From assembly GCA_030830385.1 (NCBI GenBank), contig JAURNA010000338.1, forward strand, positions 1 through 14,874: a stretch of DNA of 14,874 nt. The letters run 5' to 3'. Made by a program: the position numbers and the translations under genes. Position 1 is the stretch's first letter, and each line of letters begins with the position of its first letter. The DNA comes from Crocinitomicaceae bacterium (GTDB lineage Bacteria; Bacteroidota; Bacteroidia; Flavobacteriales_D; Crocinitomicaceae). Positions 7,706 through 14,261 of this stretch are shown here, piece after piece. The notes beneath the pieces were generated by a model that worked only from the letters and a program-made list of their open reading frames with translations, was not told the origin of the DNA and searched no databases.

Positions 7706-8233
7706 GTGGCACGGTCAAATGATAAGGATTTTGTGATTCCATTTGTAGGCTTAAAGCCTGGAAATCACACATTTGAATTTGATATTGCAGACGCGTTCTT
7801 TGAAAGTGTGGAGTATTCGATCATCGAGAAAGGATCAGTAAAGGTTCGACTCGATTTGGAGAAGAAGGAAACCATGATGATCGGTGAGTTTACAATTGAC
7901 GGGATGGTAGATACATCTTGTGACCGTTGTAACGACCCGGTTCAGGTCCCCATCAAAGGAGAATATCGAACCATCTTTGCGTTCGATGATCAACCTTCCA
8001 ACGATGAAAACCTGATGGTCATTTTCCCGGAAGAGTTCGAGTTGCATTTGAAAGATCACCTACACGAGCTCATCACCGTTTCCCTTCCTTCGCGGACAAT
8101 CCATGAAGAAGGAGATTGCAACGAGGAAATGATTGACTTGTTGGACGAATACACCGGCACCTACGAAGAAACAAATGAAAATGAAACAGATCCCCGGTGG
8201 GATCAATTGAAGAAGTTAAAAGGCAACGAATAG
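7706..8233 (+). CDS. DUF177/YceD-family protein, probable large-subunit assembly factor
   Basis: DUF177 (YceD) proteins are encoded next to rpmF across bacteria and have been linked to 23S rRNA or large-subunit maturation; the biochemical role is not settled. I chose the GTG at 7706 (175 residues). It places KDFVIPFVGLKPGNH near the N-terminus as in relatives I recall, and residues encoded from the ATG at 7616 look non-homologous and cover a -7-like promoter element. Visible family features are the central CDRC motif (Cys-x-x-Cys) within a DTSCDRCNDPV stretch, an acidic C-terminal region, and the ending DPRWDQLKKLK. It lies 30 bases before rpmF and is surely co-transcribed with it. The protein is soluble and predicted to be cytoplasmic. 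The start codon is the least certain point: 7616 remains possible (205 residues). Confidence 0.85.
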   Translation: MARSNDKDFVIPFVGLKPGNHTFEFDIADAFFESVEYSIIEKGSVKVRLDLEKKETMMIGEFTIDGMVDTSCDRCNDPVQVPIKGEYRTIFAFDDQPSNDENLMVIFPEEFELHLKDHLHELITVSLPSRTIHEEGDCNEEMIDLLDEYTGTYEETNENETDPRWDQLKKLKGNE

Positions 8234-8263
8234 CCAAAAGCTGTTCAGAATAAAAAAGGAAAA

Positions 8264-8455
8264 ATGGCACATCCAAAACGCAAAACGTCAAGAACACGAC
8301 GAGACAAGCGAAGAACGCACGTGAAGGCAGAGGCGAAAAACATCGCTACATGTCCTACTACAGGGCAGCCGCACCTTTTCCACCATGCATACTGGTATGA
8401 AGGGAAACTTTACTACAAGGGGAAAGTTGTAGCTGAGAAAGAAGTAGCGGTTTAA
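8264..8455 (+). CDS. rpmF: 50S ribosomal protein bL32
   Basis: This 63-residue protein starts MAHPKRKTSRTRRDKRRTH, the highly conserved basic N-terminus of bL32, a small protein of the large ribosomal subunit. A purine-rich AAAAAAGGAAAA ribosome binding site precedes the ATG. The form here carries a single cysteine (in ATCPTTGQ) rather than the four cysteines of zinc-binding L32, so it should not bind zinc through that site; this is the usual form in Bacteroidota as I recall it. It sits between DUF177 and plsX, the canonical position linking ribosome assembly with lipid synthesis. Length and composition are normal. Confidence 0.97.
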   Translation: MAHPKRKTSRTRRDKRRTHVKAEAKNIATCPTTGQPHLFHHAYWYEGKLYYKGKVVAEKEVAV

Positions 8456-8479
8456 TTCAGTACATTAGCCCCTTCATTT

Positions 8480-9418
8480 ATGAAGATTGGAATTGATGTG
8501 CTGGGTGGAGATTTTGCACCCGAAGCGAATTTACAGGGTGCAGCTCTTGCTAGACATGAGCTCTCCGACGGTGAAACAATTGTGTTGTTAGGCGACCGGG
8601 ATGCCATCCTGAGTGGCCTTTCTGCGTTAAATGAGGATCCTTCCCTCTACGAAATTATTCACGCTCCGGACTCCATCACCATGGAGGATCATCCAACGCG
8701 TGCAATCCCCCAGAAACCCAATAGTTCCATTGCTGTCGGGTTCGATTTACTCTCAAGAGGTGACATTCATGCATTCGCCAGCACGGGAAACACCGGGGCA
8801 ATGCTTGTTGGAGCGATTTACAAAATCAATTCGATCCCGGGAATCATTCGTCCGTGCATAACATCCATTCTTCCCTGTGAAGACGGTTCTCAATCCATTA
8901 TCCTCGATGTCGGATCGAACGCAGACTGCAAACCAGATGTATTGCTTCAGTTTGCAGAACTCGGATCCTTATACTCAAAGCACGTCTACGGAACTGAAAA
9001 TCCAAGGATTGGATTGCTGAACATCGGGGAAGAGCCATCCAAAGGAAATCTGCTCACTCAATCGACATATAAACTGATGGAGGGATGCGATACCATTAAC
9101 TTCATCGGAAATATAGAAGGAAGAGATATTTTCCTCGGTAAAGCGGACGTGGTGGTATGTGACGGATTTACGGGAAATGTTGTTTTGAAGGAAGCAGAAG
9201 GAATTTACACGCTGATGCGAAAGCGAGGCATCCGTGACGAATATTTCGACCGATTCAATTACGAAAACTACGGTGGAACTCCTATTCTTGGAGTCAAAGG
9301 AAACGTGATTATTGGTCACGGAATCTCCAATAAAAAAGCCGTGAAAAATATGATCTTGCACGCATTCGATGTAGCTCGTTCGGGACTCGCGTCGAAAATC
9401 AGCGCAGCATTTAACTAA
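8480..9418 (+). CDS. plsX: Phosphate acyltransferase PlsX
   Basis: PlsX converts acyl-ACP and phosphate to acyl-phosphate, the acyl donor used by PlsY to acylate glycerol-3-phosphate at the start of phospholipid synthesis. It is a soluble protein that works at the inner face of the membrane. At 312 residues it has the usual length. The N-terminal MKIGIDVLGGDFAPE is the family signature, with Val-Leu in place of the more common Ala-Met. Further conserved segments are ASTGNTGAMLVGA, LDVGSNADCKPD, NIGEEPSKGN and the glycine-rich VVCDGFTGNVVLKEAEG. The ATG at 8480 follows rpmF by 24 bases, and fabH starts six bases after the stop, so the genes form one transcription unit. No dedicated promoter is evident. 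Confidence 0.96.
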   Translation: MKIGIDVLGGDFAPEANLQGAALARHELSDGETIVLLGDRDAILSGLSALNEDPSLYEIIHAPDSITMEDHPTRAIPQKPNSSIAVGFDLLSRGDIHAFASTGNTGAMLVGAIYKINSIPGIIRPCITSILPCEDGSQSIILDVGSNADCKPDVLLQFAELGSLYSKHVYGTENPRIGLLNIGEEPSKGNLLTQSTYKLMEGCDTINFIGNIEGRDIFLGKADVVVCDGFTGNVVLKEAEGIYTLMRKRGIRDEYFDRFNYENYGGTPILGVKGNVIIGHGISNKKAVKNMILHAFDVARSGLASKISAAFN

Positions 9419-9424
9419 CTAACT

Positions 9425-10414
9425 ATGAGCAAGGTTACAGCAGCAATTACAGGAATTCAGGGCTATTTGCCGGAACACGTTCTTTCCAATGACGATCTGT
9501 CCAAAATGGTCGATACATCAGACGAATGGATCACCACGCGAACAGGGATTAAGGAACGCCGAATCATGAAAGAGGGGGCGTCATCTGACATGTGTGCCGA
9601 GGCAGTAAAAGGACTACTCAAAAAAACGAATACGTCCCCGGATGAAATCGAATTGGTCATCGTAGCTACGGTTACTCCGGATTACCCGTTCCCCAGTACA
9701 TCAAACGTGGTGTGTGATAAGGTAGGAATGACAAATGCCTGGGGATATGATTTGATCGCTGCATGTTCCGGGTTCATTTACGCATTATCAACCGGTGCTC
9801 AGTTCATCGAAACCGGTCGACACAAAAAGGTGATTGTTATTGGTGTGGACAAAATGTCTTCCATCATCGACTACGAAGATCGAACGACCTGCGTGATCTT
9901 CGGTGACGGTTGTGGAGCAGCTTTGTTGGAACCCAATGAAGAAGGATACGGAGTTCAAGACTTCTTGCTTCATTCGGATGGTGGAGGACGCAAGTTCTTA
10001 TTACAGCCCGGAGGAGGATCGTTGAATCCTGCCTCAATAGAAACGGTAGAAAAGAAAATGCACTACGTGCACCAGGAAGGAAAACAAGTATTCAAATTTG
10101 CCGTTACCAACATGGCGGAGGTTTCTGCGAATATCATGGAACGAAATCATCTTACCAGTGACGATGTAGATTGGCTCGTTCCGCATCAGGCCAATTTGAG
10201 AATCATTGATGCTACGGCGAAACGAATGGGGTTGCCAGAGGAAAAGGTGATGATTAATATCCAGAAGTATGGAAACACAACGGCTGGAACACTGCCGTTA
10301 TGCCTTTGGGATTATGAATCCCAGTTGAAGAAAGGAGACAATCTTATACTATCCGCTTTCGGTGGAGGTTTCACTTGGGGAGCCGTTTATTTAAAGTGGG
10401 CTTACAATTCTTAA
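9425..10414 (+). CDS. fabH: 3-oxoacyl-ACP synthase III (KAS III)
   Basis: FabH starts type II fatty-acid synthesis by condensing an acyl-CoA primer with malonyl-ACP. The 329-residue protein has the complete thiolase-fold active-site triad: Cys114 in AACSGF, His254 in PHQANLR, and Asn284 in YGNTTAGT. The His-Asn spacing of 30 is the same as in E. coli FabH. The N-terminal WITTRTGIKERR motif and the C-terminal FGGGFTWGA are typical. The primer, acetyl-CoA or branched acyl-CoA, cannot be deduced; Bacteroidota often make iso-branched acids. The start codon is preceded by a TAACTAACTAACT run containing the plsX stop and no clear Shine-Dalgarno sequence, so initiation may depend on coupling with plsX. 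It supplies the synthase for which the following accB and accC help provide malonyl-CoA. Confidence 0.96.
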   Translation: MSKVTAAITGIQGYLPEHVLSNDDLSKMVDTSDEWITTRTGIKERRIMKEGASSDMCAEAVKGLLKKTNTSPDEIELVIVATVTPDYPFPSTSNVVCDKVGMTNAWGYDLIAACSGFIYALSTGAQFIETGRHKKVIVIGVDKMSSIIDYEDRTTCVIFGDGCGAALLEPNEEGYGVQDFLLHSDGGGRKFLLQPGGGSLNPASIETVEKKMHYVHQEGKQVFKFAVTNMAEVSANIMERNHLTSDDVDWLVPHQANLRIIDATAKRMGLPEEKVMINIQKYGNTTAGTLPLCLWDYESQLKKGDNLILSAFGGGFTWGAVYLKWAYNS

Positions 10415-10450
10415 AAGTTACTATTTTTATCCCGCATAATCAGAAGGAAA

Positions 10451-10945
10451 ATGAATATCAAAGAAATTCAGGATTTAATCAAGTTCGTCGCGAAGTCAGG
10501 CGTCAGCGAGGTTGAAATCGAACAAAAAGACTTCAAAATCACCATCAAATCGGGTGAAAAAGAAGAAGCGCAAAAGCAAATCGTTGTTCAGGCAGCGGCT
10601 CCGGTCGCGATTCCTGCAGCTCCGGCGGCAATTCCTGCAGCTCCGGTTGCAGCACCCGTAGCCGCTACCCCTGAAGCGCCGCCCGCATCAGAAGGTGACT
10701 CCAAATACGTAGAAGTGAAATCCCCAATGATTGGAACCTTCTATCGCTCTCCCGGGCCCGACAAAGATGCGTTTGTTTCCGTAGGCAGCACAATCAAGCC
10801 CGGAGACACCGTTTGTATTATTGAAGCCATGAAATTATTCAACGAAATTGAAGCGGAAATCACAGGAAAAATCGTGAAAGTATTGGTGGATGATTCTTCA
10901 CCGGTAGAGTACGACCAACCGCTCTTCCTCGTTGATCCATCATAG
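10451..10945 (+). CDS. accB: Biotin carboxyl carrier protein of acetyl-CoA carboxylase
   Basis: AccB carries the biotin that shuttles CO2 from biotin carboxylase to the carboxyltransferase, forming malonyl-CoA for fatty-acid synthesis. The 164-residue protein has three parts. A charged N-terminal region with an IEQKDFKI strand covers about residues 1-40. A flexible Ala/Pro linker covers about 45-78, and the biotinyl domain runs from about 83 to the end. The biotin acceptor is Lys128 in the EAMKLFNEI motif. The ending VEYDQPLFLVDP is typical. The ATG at 10451 follows an AGAAGGAAA ribosome binding site and is 36 bases after fabH. accC follows after 47 bases. The linker contains a 7-residue repeat (see the repeat entry). 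The carboxyltransferase genes accA and accD are not in the window. Confidence 0.96.
   Translation: MNIKEIQDLIKFVAKSGVSEVEIEQKDFKITIKSGEKEEAQKQIVVQAAAPVAIPAAPAAIPAAPVAAPVAATPEAPPASEGDSKYVEVKSPMIGTFYRSPGPDKDAFVSVGSTIKPGDTVCIIEAMKLFNEIEAEITGKIVKVLVDDSSPVEYDQPLFLVDPS
10610..10646 (+). repeat. 21-bp-period direct repeat in the AccB Ala/Pro linker
   Basis: The 16-base string ATTCCTGCAGCTCCGG occurs at 10610-10625 and again at 10631-10646, a period of 21 bases that encodes the heptads IPAAPAA and IPAAPVA. Flanking codons (APVA, APVAAP) look like diverged copies. Such a repeat can gain or lose units by slippage and would change only linker length. Confidence 0.85.
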
Positions 10946-10992
10946 ATCATTCAGGAAATAGGAAGCAGAGACTTCCCTAAAATTCCCAAGAT

Positions 10993-12327
10993 ATGTTCAA
11001 GAAAATTCTAATTGCGAACAGAGGAGAAATCGCCCTCCGCGTGATCCGTACCTGTAAAGAAATGGGTATCAAAACCGTTGCCGTTTACTCAACGGTAGAC
11101 AAGGATAGCCTTCCTGTTCGTTTTGCAGATGAGGCAGTATGCATCGGCCCTGCTGTGAGTAAAGAATCGTATTTGTCGATTCCCAATATTATCGCGGCTG
11201 CTGAGATAACCAACGCGGACGCCATTCACCCGGGGTATGGATTCTTGTCTGAGAACGAGAAATTCTCCCGTGTTTGCCAGGAGCACGACATCAAGTTTAT
11301 TGGAGCTACTCCGGAGCAAATCTCCAGAATGGGAGACAAAGCGAACGCAAAAGCGACGATGATTGCTGCCGGTGTGCCATGTATTCCCGGATCCGATGGA
11401 TTGTTGAAAGACCTTGCTGATGCGAAGAAAACAGCAACAAAAATCAAGTACCCTGTAATTCTCAAGGCAACCGCCGGTGGAGGAGGAAAGGGAATGCGTA
11501 TTGTCTGGAAAGAAGAAGACCTCGAGTCTGCATGGGATTCCACACGTGCAGAAGCAGCTGCAGCTTTCGCAAACGACGGTATCTACATGGAGAAATTCAT
11601 CGAAGAGCCGCGCCACATTGAGATTCAGATTGCCGGAGATCAATACGGAAACGCATGCCACTTGTCAGAACGTGATTGCTCCATCCAGCGACGCCACCAG
11701 AAATTGGTGGAAGAAACGCCGTCTCCATTCATGACGGACGAATTGCGCGAGCGCATGGGGGAAGCAGCGATTAAAGCAACGAAGGCAGTAAACTATGAAG
11801 GCGTGGGTACGGTTGAGTTTCTCGTGGACAAAAACCGCGACTTCTACTTCATGGAGATGAATACGCGTATTCAGGTAGAGCATACAATTACGGAAGAAGT
11901 AATCAACTACGATCTGATCAAGGAGCAAATTAAGATAGCTGCCGGAGAGAAGATTTCAGGAGAAAATCACTACCCGAAATTACACTCAATCCAATGTCGA
12001 ATCAACGCGGAAGACCCATACAAAGATTTCCGTCCGTCACCGGGTAAAATTACCAGTTATCATGCTCCCGGCGGACATGGAATTCGCCTTGATACGCACG
12101 TGTACGCGGGGTATACCATTTCGCCAAACTACGATTCGATGATTTCCAAATTGATCGTTGTGGCGCAAACACGTGAAGAAGCGATCAAGAAAATGAAGCG
12201 CGCGCTGGGTGAATACGTCATTGAAGGAATTGCCACAACGATTCCATTCCATCAGAAGTTGATGGAGGACGAGCAGTTCATCGCAGGAAACTTCACAACC
12301 AAATTTATGGATACATTCGAATTCTAA
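10993..12327 (+). CDS. accC: Acetyl-CoA carboxylase, biotin carboxylase subunit
   Basis: AccC carboxylates the biotin on AccB using ATP and bicarbonate, the first half-reaction of malonyl-CoA formation in the cytoplasm. The 444-residue length is standard. The N-terminal domain starts FKKILIANRGEIALRVIR and has the HPGYGFLSEN motif. The ATP-grasp domain shows the ATP-contacting Lys158, the glycine-rich loop GGGGKGMR (162-169) and RDCSIQRRHQKLVEE. The catalytic segment EMNTRIQVEH places Glu288, Asn290 and Arg292 at the same numbers as in E. coli. The C-terminal RINAEDP and the SPNYDSMISKLI segment are also present. It is the last gene of the block and is followed within 25 bases by a strong terminator. 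No acyl-CoA carboxyltransferase follows, and the protein lacks a fused carrier domain, so the acetyl-CoA assignment rests on pairing with accB and fabH. Confidence 0.97.
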   Translation: MFKKILIANRGEIALRVIRTCKEMGIKTVAVYSTVDKDSLPVRFADEAVCIGPAVSKESYLSIPNIIAAAEITNADAIHPGYGFLSENEKFSRVCQEHDIKFIGATPEQISRMGDKANAKATMIAAGVPCIPGSDGLLKDLADAKKTATKIKYPVILKATAGGGGKGMRIVWKEEDLESAWDSTRAEAAAAFANDGIYMEKFIEEPRHIEIQIAGDQYGNACHLSERDCSIQRRHQKLVEETPSPFMTDELRERMGEAAIKATKAVNYEGVGTVEFLVDKNRDFYFMEMNTRIQVEHTITEEVINYDLIKEQIKIAAGEKISGENHYPKLHSIQCRINAEDPYKDFRPSPGKITSYHAPGGHGIRLDTHVYAGYTISPNYDSMISKLIVVAQTREEAIKKMKRALGEYVIEGIATTIPFHQKLMEDEQFIAGNFTTKFMDTFEF

Positions 12328-12349
12328 ACGAAACCGAATTACGATACAG

Positions 12350-12375
12350 AGGGATGCTTCGGCGTCCCTTTTTTT
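12350..12375 (+). terminator. Rho-independent terminator after accC
   Basis: An 8-bp stem (AGGGATGC pairing with GCGTCCCT, one T-G wobble) encloses a TTCG tetraloop and runs directly into seven T residues. It starts 23 bases after the accC stop and overlaps the end of the convergent araC-type gene by two bases. On the - strand the hairpin is not followed by a T run, so it should act mainly on the accC side. Confidence 0.92.
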
Positions 12376-13225
12376 ATGCCTGAAGCTGAATAAGACGCGC
12401 TTTGTATTCCCGGGGTGTTGTTTGTTTTTGTGCCTTAAACGAGCGGTTGAAGTTGGAAATGTTATTGTAACCACATTGATCGGAAATTTCCGAAATCGTC
12501 AGATCCGAAGAACGCAGCAATGTACATGCATGACCGATCCGGATTTCCTGAAGAAATTGGAAAAAACGCTTATTTGTACGTTGCTTGAAGTAACGGCAGA
12601 ATGCATTGGGCGTCATGTTGGCAACACTCGCCACTTCATCGAGTGTAATCTGACGTTTGAATTCATCCATGGCGAGATTCATCACCCGGTTCAGTCGTGA
12701 CCCTTCCTCTTCATTCAAAGGCTTGATCGGTAAGAAAGTAGCCAGTTTATCCCGCTTCGACTCGAGAATCAGCATCAGGATCTTTAGAAAGGAAACAATG
12801 CGTTCAATTCCATTTTCGTGGTTCATACCGATCAGATTATCGGCAATTACATCCTGTTTGGATTGAACACTGAGTCCAAAGCGCATTTCATCAAATAAAG
12901 GCTGTAAAATTTCCGTGTCGTTCAGGCTAAAAAACCGCTCACCGAAAGTCTCAGGTGTAAAGAACAGAGAAACCATCTCGCATTGTTCATGAAAATCGTT
13001 TGATCGAAACAGGTGCGGAAGGTTCCCTCCGATCACAAAAACATCATCTGAACAAAAATCACGAACCGAATCCCCAACGAGTAAATCGCCTTCTCCCTTG
13101 ACGATCAGCGAGATTTGAATTTCCTCATGGCTGTGCAACTGATCATAAAATCGAGAAGCAGTATCGATTTGATAAACCAAACCCTGATTTTCCGGCTTGG
13201 GAACCACAAACGCCTGAACTTTCAT
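12374..13225 (-). CDS. AraC-family transcriptional regulator
   Basis: This is a 283-residue regulator with the standard two-domain AraC layout. The N-terminal half has a cupin-like ligand domain with HSHEEIQISLIVKGEGDLLVGD (about residues 29-50) and a later GGNLPH motif. The C-terminal 100 residues or so form the double helix-turn-helix, with TLDEVASVANMTPNAFCRYF as the first and ISEISDQCGYNNISNFNRSF as the second, ending TPREYK. I chose the ATG at 13225 because MKVQAFVVP resembles the N-terminus of related proteins. A Met codon at 13249 would add eight residues and does have an AGGT upstream. It diverges from the DHDPS-family gene, with 130 bases between the starts that hold a perfect inverted repeat. 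This suggests it controls that operon in response to its substrate or a pathway intermediate; hydroxyproline is my guess. Confidence 0.9.
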   Translation of the reverse strand: MKVQAFVVPKPENQGLVYQIDTASRFYDQLHSHEEIQISLIVKGEGDLLVGDSVRDFCSDDVFVIGGNLPHLFRSNDFHEQCEMVSLFFTPETFGERFFSLNDTEILQPLFDEMRFGLSVQSKQDVIADNLIGMNHENGIERIVSFLKILMLILESKRDKLATFLPIKPLNEEEGSRLNRVMNLAMDEFKRQITLDEVASVANMTPNAFCRYFKQRTNKRFFQFLQEIRIGHACTLLRSSDLTISEISDQCGYNNISNFNRSFKAQKQTTPREYKARLIQLQA

Positions 13226-13288
13226 ACTACGGTAATATGAAATGCACATAAATTTACCTAAAATCCGGCTTAATGAGTTAATATATAA

Positions 13289-13308
13289 TCAATTCAGGCT
13301 AGAATTGA
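13289..13308. promoter_or_regulatory. Perfect inverted repeat, candidate operator between araC-type and DHDPS-family genes
   Basis: TCAATTC (13289-13295) and GAATTGA (13302-13308) are exact reverse complements separated by AGGCTA. The site is 64 bases from the regulator start and 48 bases from the lyase start. It ends about 25 bases before a -7-like element, so a bound protein would sit near the -33 region. AraC-family sites are more often direct repeats, so the binding protein is uncertain. Confidence 0.5.
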
Positions 13309-13333
13309 GGAATTCGTACACGGTATCTTCGGT

Positions 13334-13341
13334 TAATTTTG
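13334..13341 (+). promoter_or_regulatory. Possible -7 element for the DHDPS-family operon
   Basis: TAATTTTG matches TAnnTTTG. A TTG at 13305-13307, within the inverted repeat, lies 26 bases upstream, slightly beyond the usual 17-23. Transcription would begin around 13348, leaving a very short leader before the ATG at 13356, whose upstream sequence shows no Shine-Dalgarno match. Confidence 0.4.
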
Positions 13342-13355
13342 ATCAAAAAATAGAC

Positions 13356-14261
13356 ATGGTTTGGAAATGGGAGGGCGTTATGCCGGCGGTTACAACCAAA
13401 TTTACACCTGACGATCGATTGGACATCCCCGCATTCGAGCGGAATGTGGAAGCGCAAATTAAGGCCGGTGCTACAGGCATTATCCTGGGAGGTACACTTG
13501 GTGAGGCCAGCACTTTATCAGAAAGCGAAAAGCTGGATTTGATTCGCAGTTCGACGAACGTTAGCAACGGTCGGGTCCCCATTATCATGAACGTAGCGGA
13601 GCAAACCACGAAAGAGGCAATTGAAGCAGCACGAAAGGCAAAGAAATGTGGTGCCAGTGGTTTGATGATGTTACCTCCCATGCGCTACAAGGCAGATAGT
13701 CGGGAGACGGTTGCGTACTATGCCGCAGTGGCTCAATCGAGTGACCTTCCCATTATGGTATACAACAATCCCGTGGATTATGGTATTGAGGTCACCCTCG
13801 ACATGTTCGAGGAACTTTCCCGGTACGAAACCATTCAGGCGGTGAAGGAGTCCACGCGAGATTTATCCAATGTGACGCGCATGCGGAATCGCTTCGGAGA
13901 TCGATTCGCGATTCTGTGCGGAGTGGATACACTGGCCCTGGAAAGCCTTGTGATGGGTGCCGATGGATGGGTTGCCGGACTCGTTTGTGCTTTCCCTCAT
14001 GAGACCATCGCGATCTACGAACTGAACCGAAACGGTCGTTTGGAAGAAGCACGGGAGATTTATCGTTGGTTCTTACCATTGCTTGAGCTCGACATCACAC
14101 CAAAATTGGTGCAGAATATTAAATTAGCTGAAGTGGCAACGGGGTTGGGAACAGAATACGTGAGAGCTCCCCGATTACCATTGATTGGTGAGGAACGGGC
14201 ACGCGTGCTGGAAATTATTGAGCAAGGAGTTCGGACCCGGCCAAAATTGGAAATACTATGA
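13356..14261 (+). CDS. DHDPS/NAL-family lyase, probable pyrroline-4-hydroxy-2-carboxylate deaminase
   Basis: This 301-residue class I aldolase-fold enzyme carries the Schiff-base lysine Lys164 (QAVKEST) and the catalytic Tyr136 (VYNNPVDY). Their 28-residue spacing equals that in E. coli DapA. The phosphate-loop-like motif is GGTLGEAST. It is unlikely to be lysine-pathway DapA: it pairs with an aldehyde dehydrogenase under a divergent AraC regulator. In the hydroxyproline pathway, a DHDPS-family deaminase turns 1-pyrroline-4-hydroxy-2-carboxylate into 2-oxoglutarate semialdehyde. The motifs APRLPLIGEE and VNPxDYGIEVTLDMFEEL-like text are familiar from Bacteroidota proteins in such clusters. 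I chose the ATG at 13356 (MVWKWEGVMPAVTT). An upstream ATG at 13242 would add 38 residues of non-homologous, AT-rich sequence that covers the promoter. Sugar-acid dehydratase roles (glucarate, arabinonate) remain possible. The stop overlaps the next ATG as ATGA. Confidence 0.85.
   Translation: MVWKWEGVMPAVTTKFTPDDRLDIPAFERNVEAQIKAGATGIILGGTLGEASTLSESEKLDLIRSSTNVSNGRVPIIMNVAEQTTKEAIEAARKAKKCGASGLMMLPPMRYKADSRETVAYYAAVAQSSDLPIMVYNNPVDYGIEVTLDMFEELSRYETIQAVKESTRDLSNVTRMRNRFGDRFAILCGVDTLALESLVMGADGWVAGLVCAFPHETIAIYELNRNGRLEEAREIYRWFLPLLELDITPKLVQNIKLAEVATGLGTEYVRAPRLPLIGEERARVLEIIEQGVRTRPKLEIL

Noticed and set aside
13242..13355. 38-residue N-terminal extension of the DHDPS-family protein
   Set aside because: It is AT-rich, covers the palindrome and promoter-like element, and family members begin close to the WEGVMPAVTT segment.
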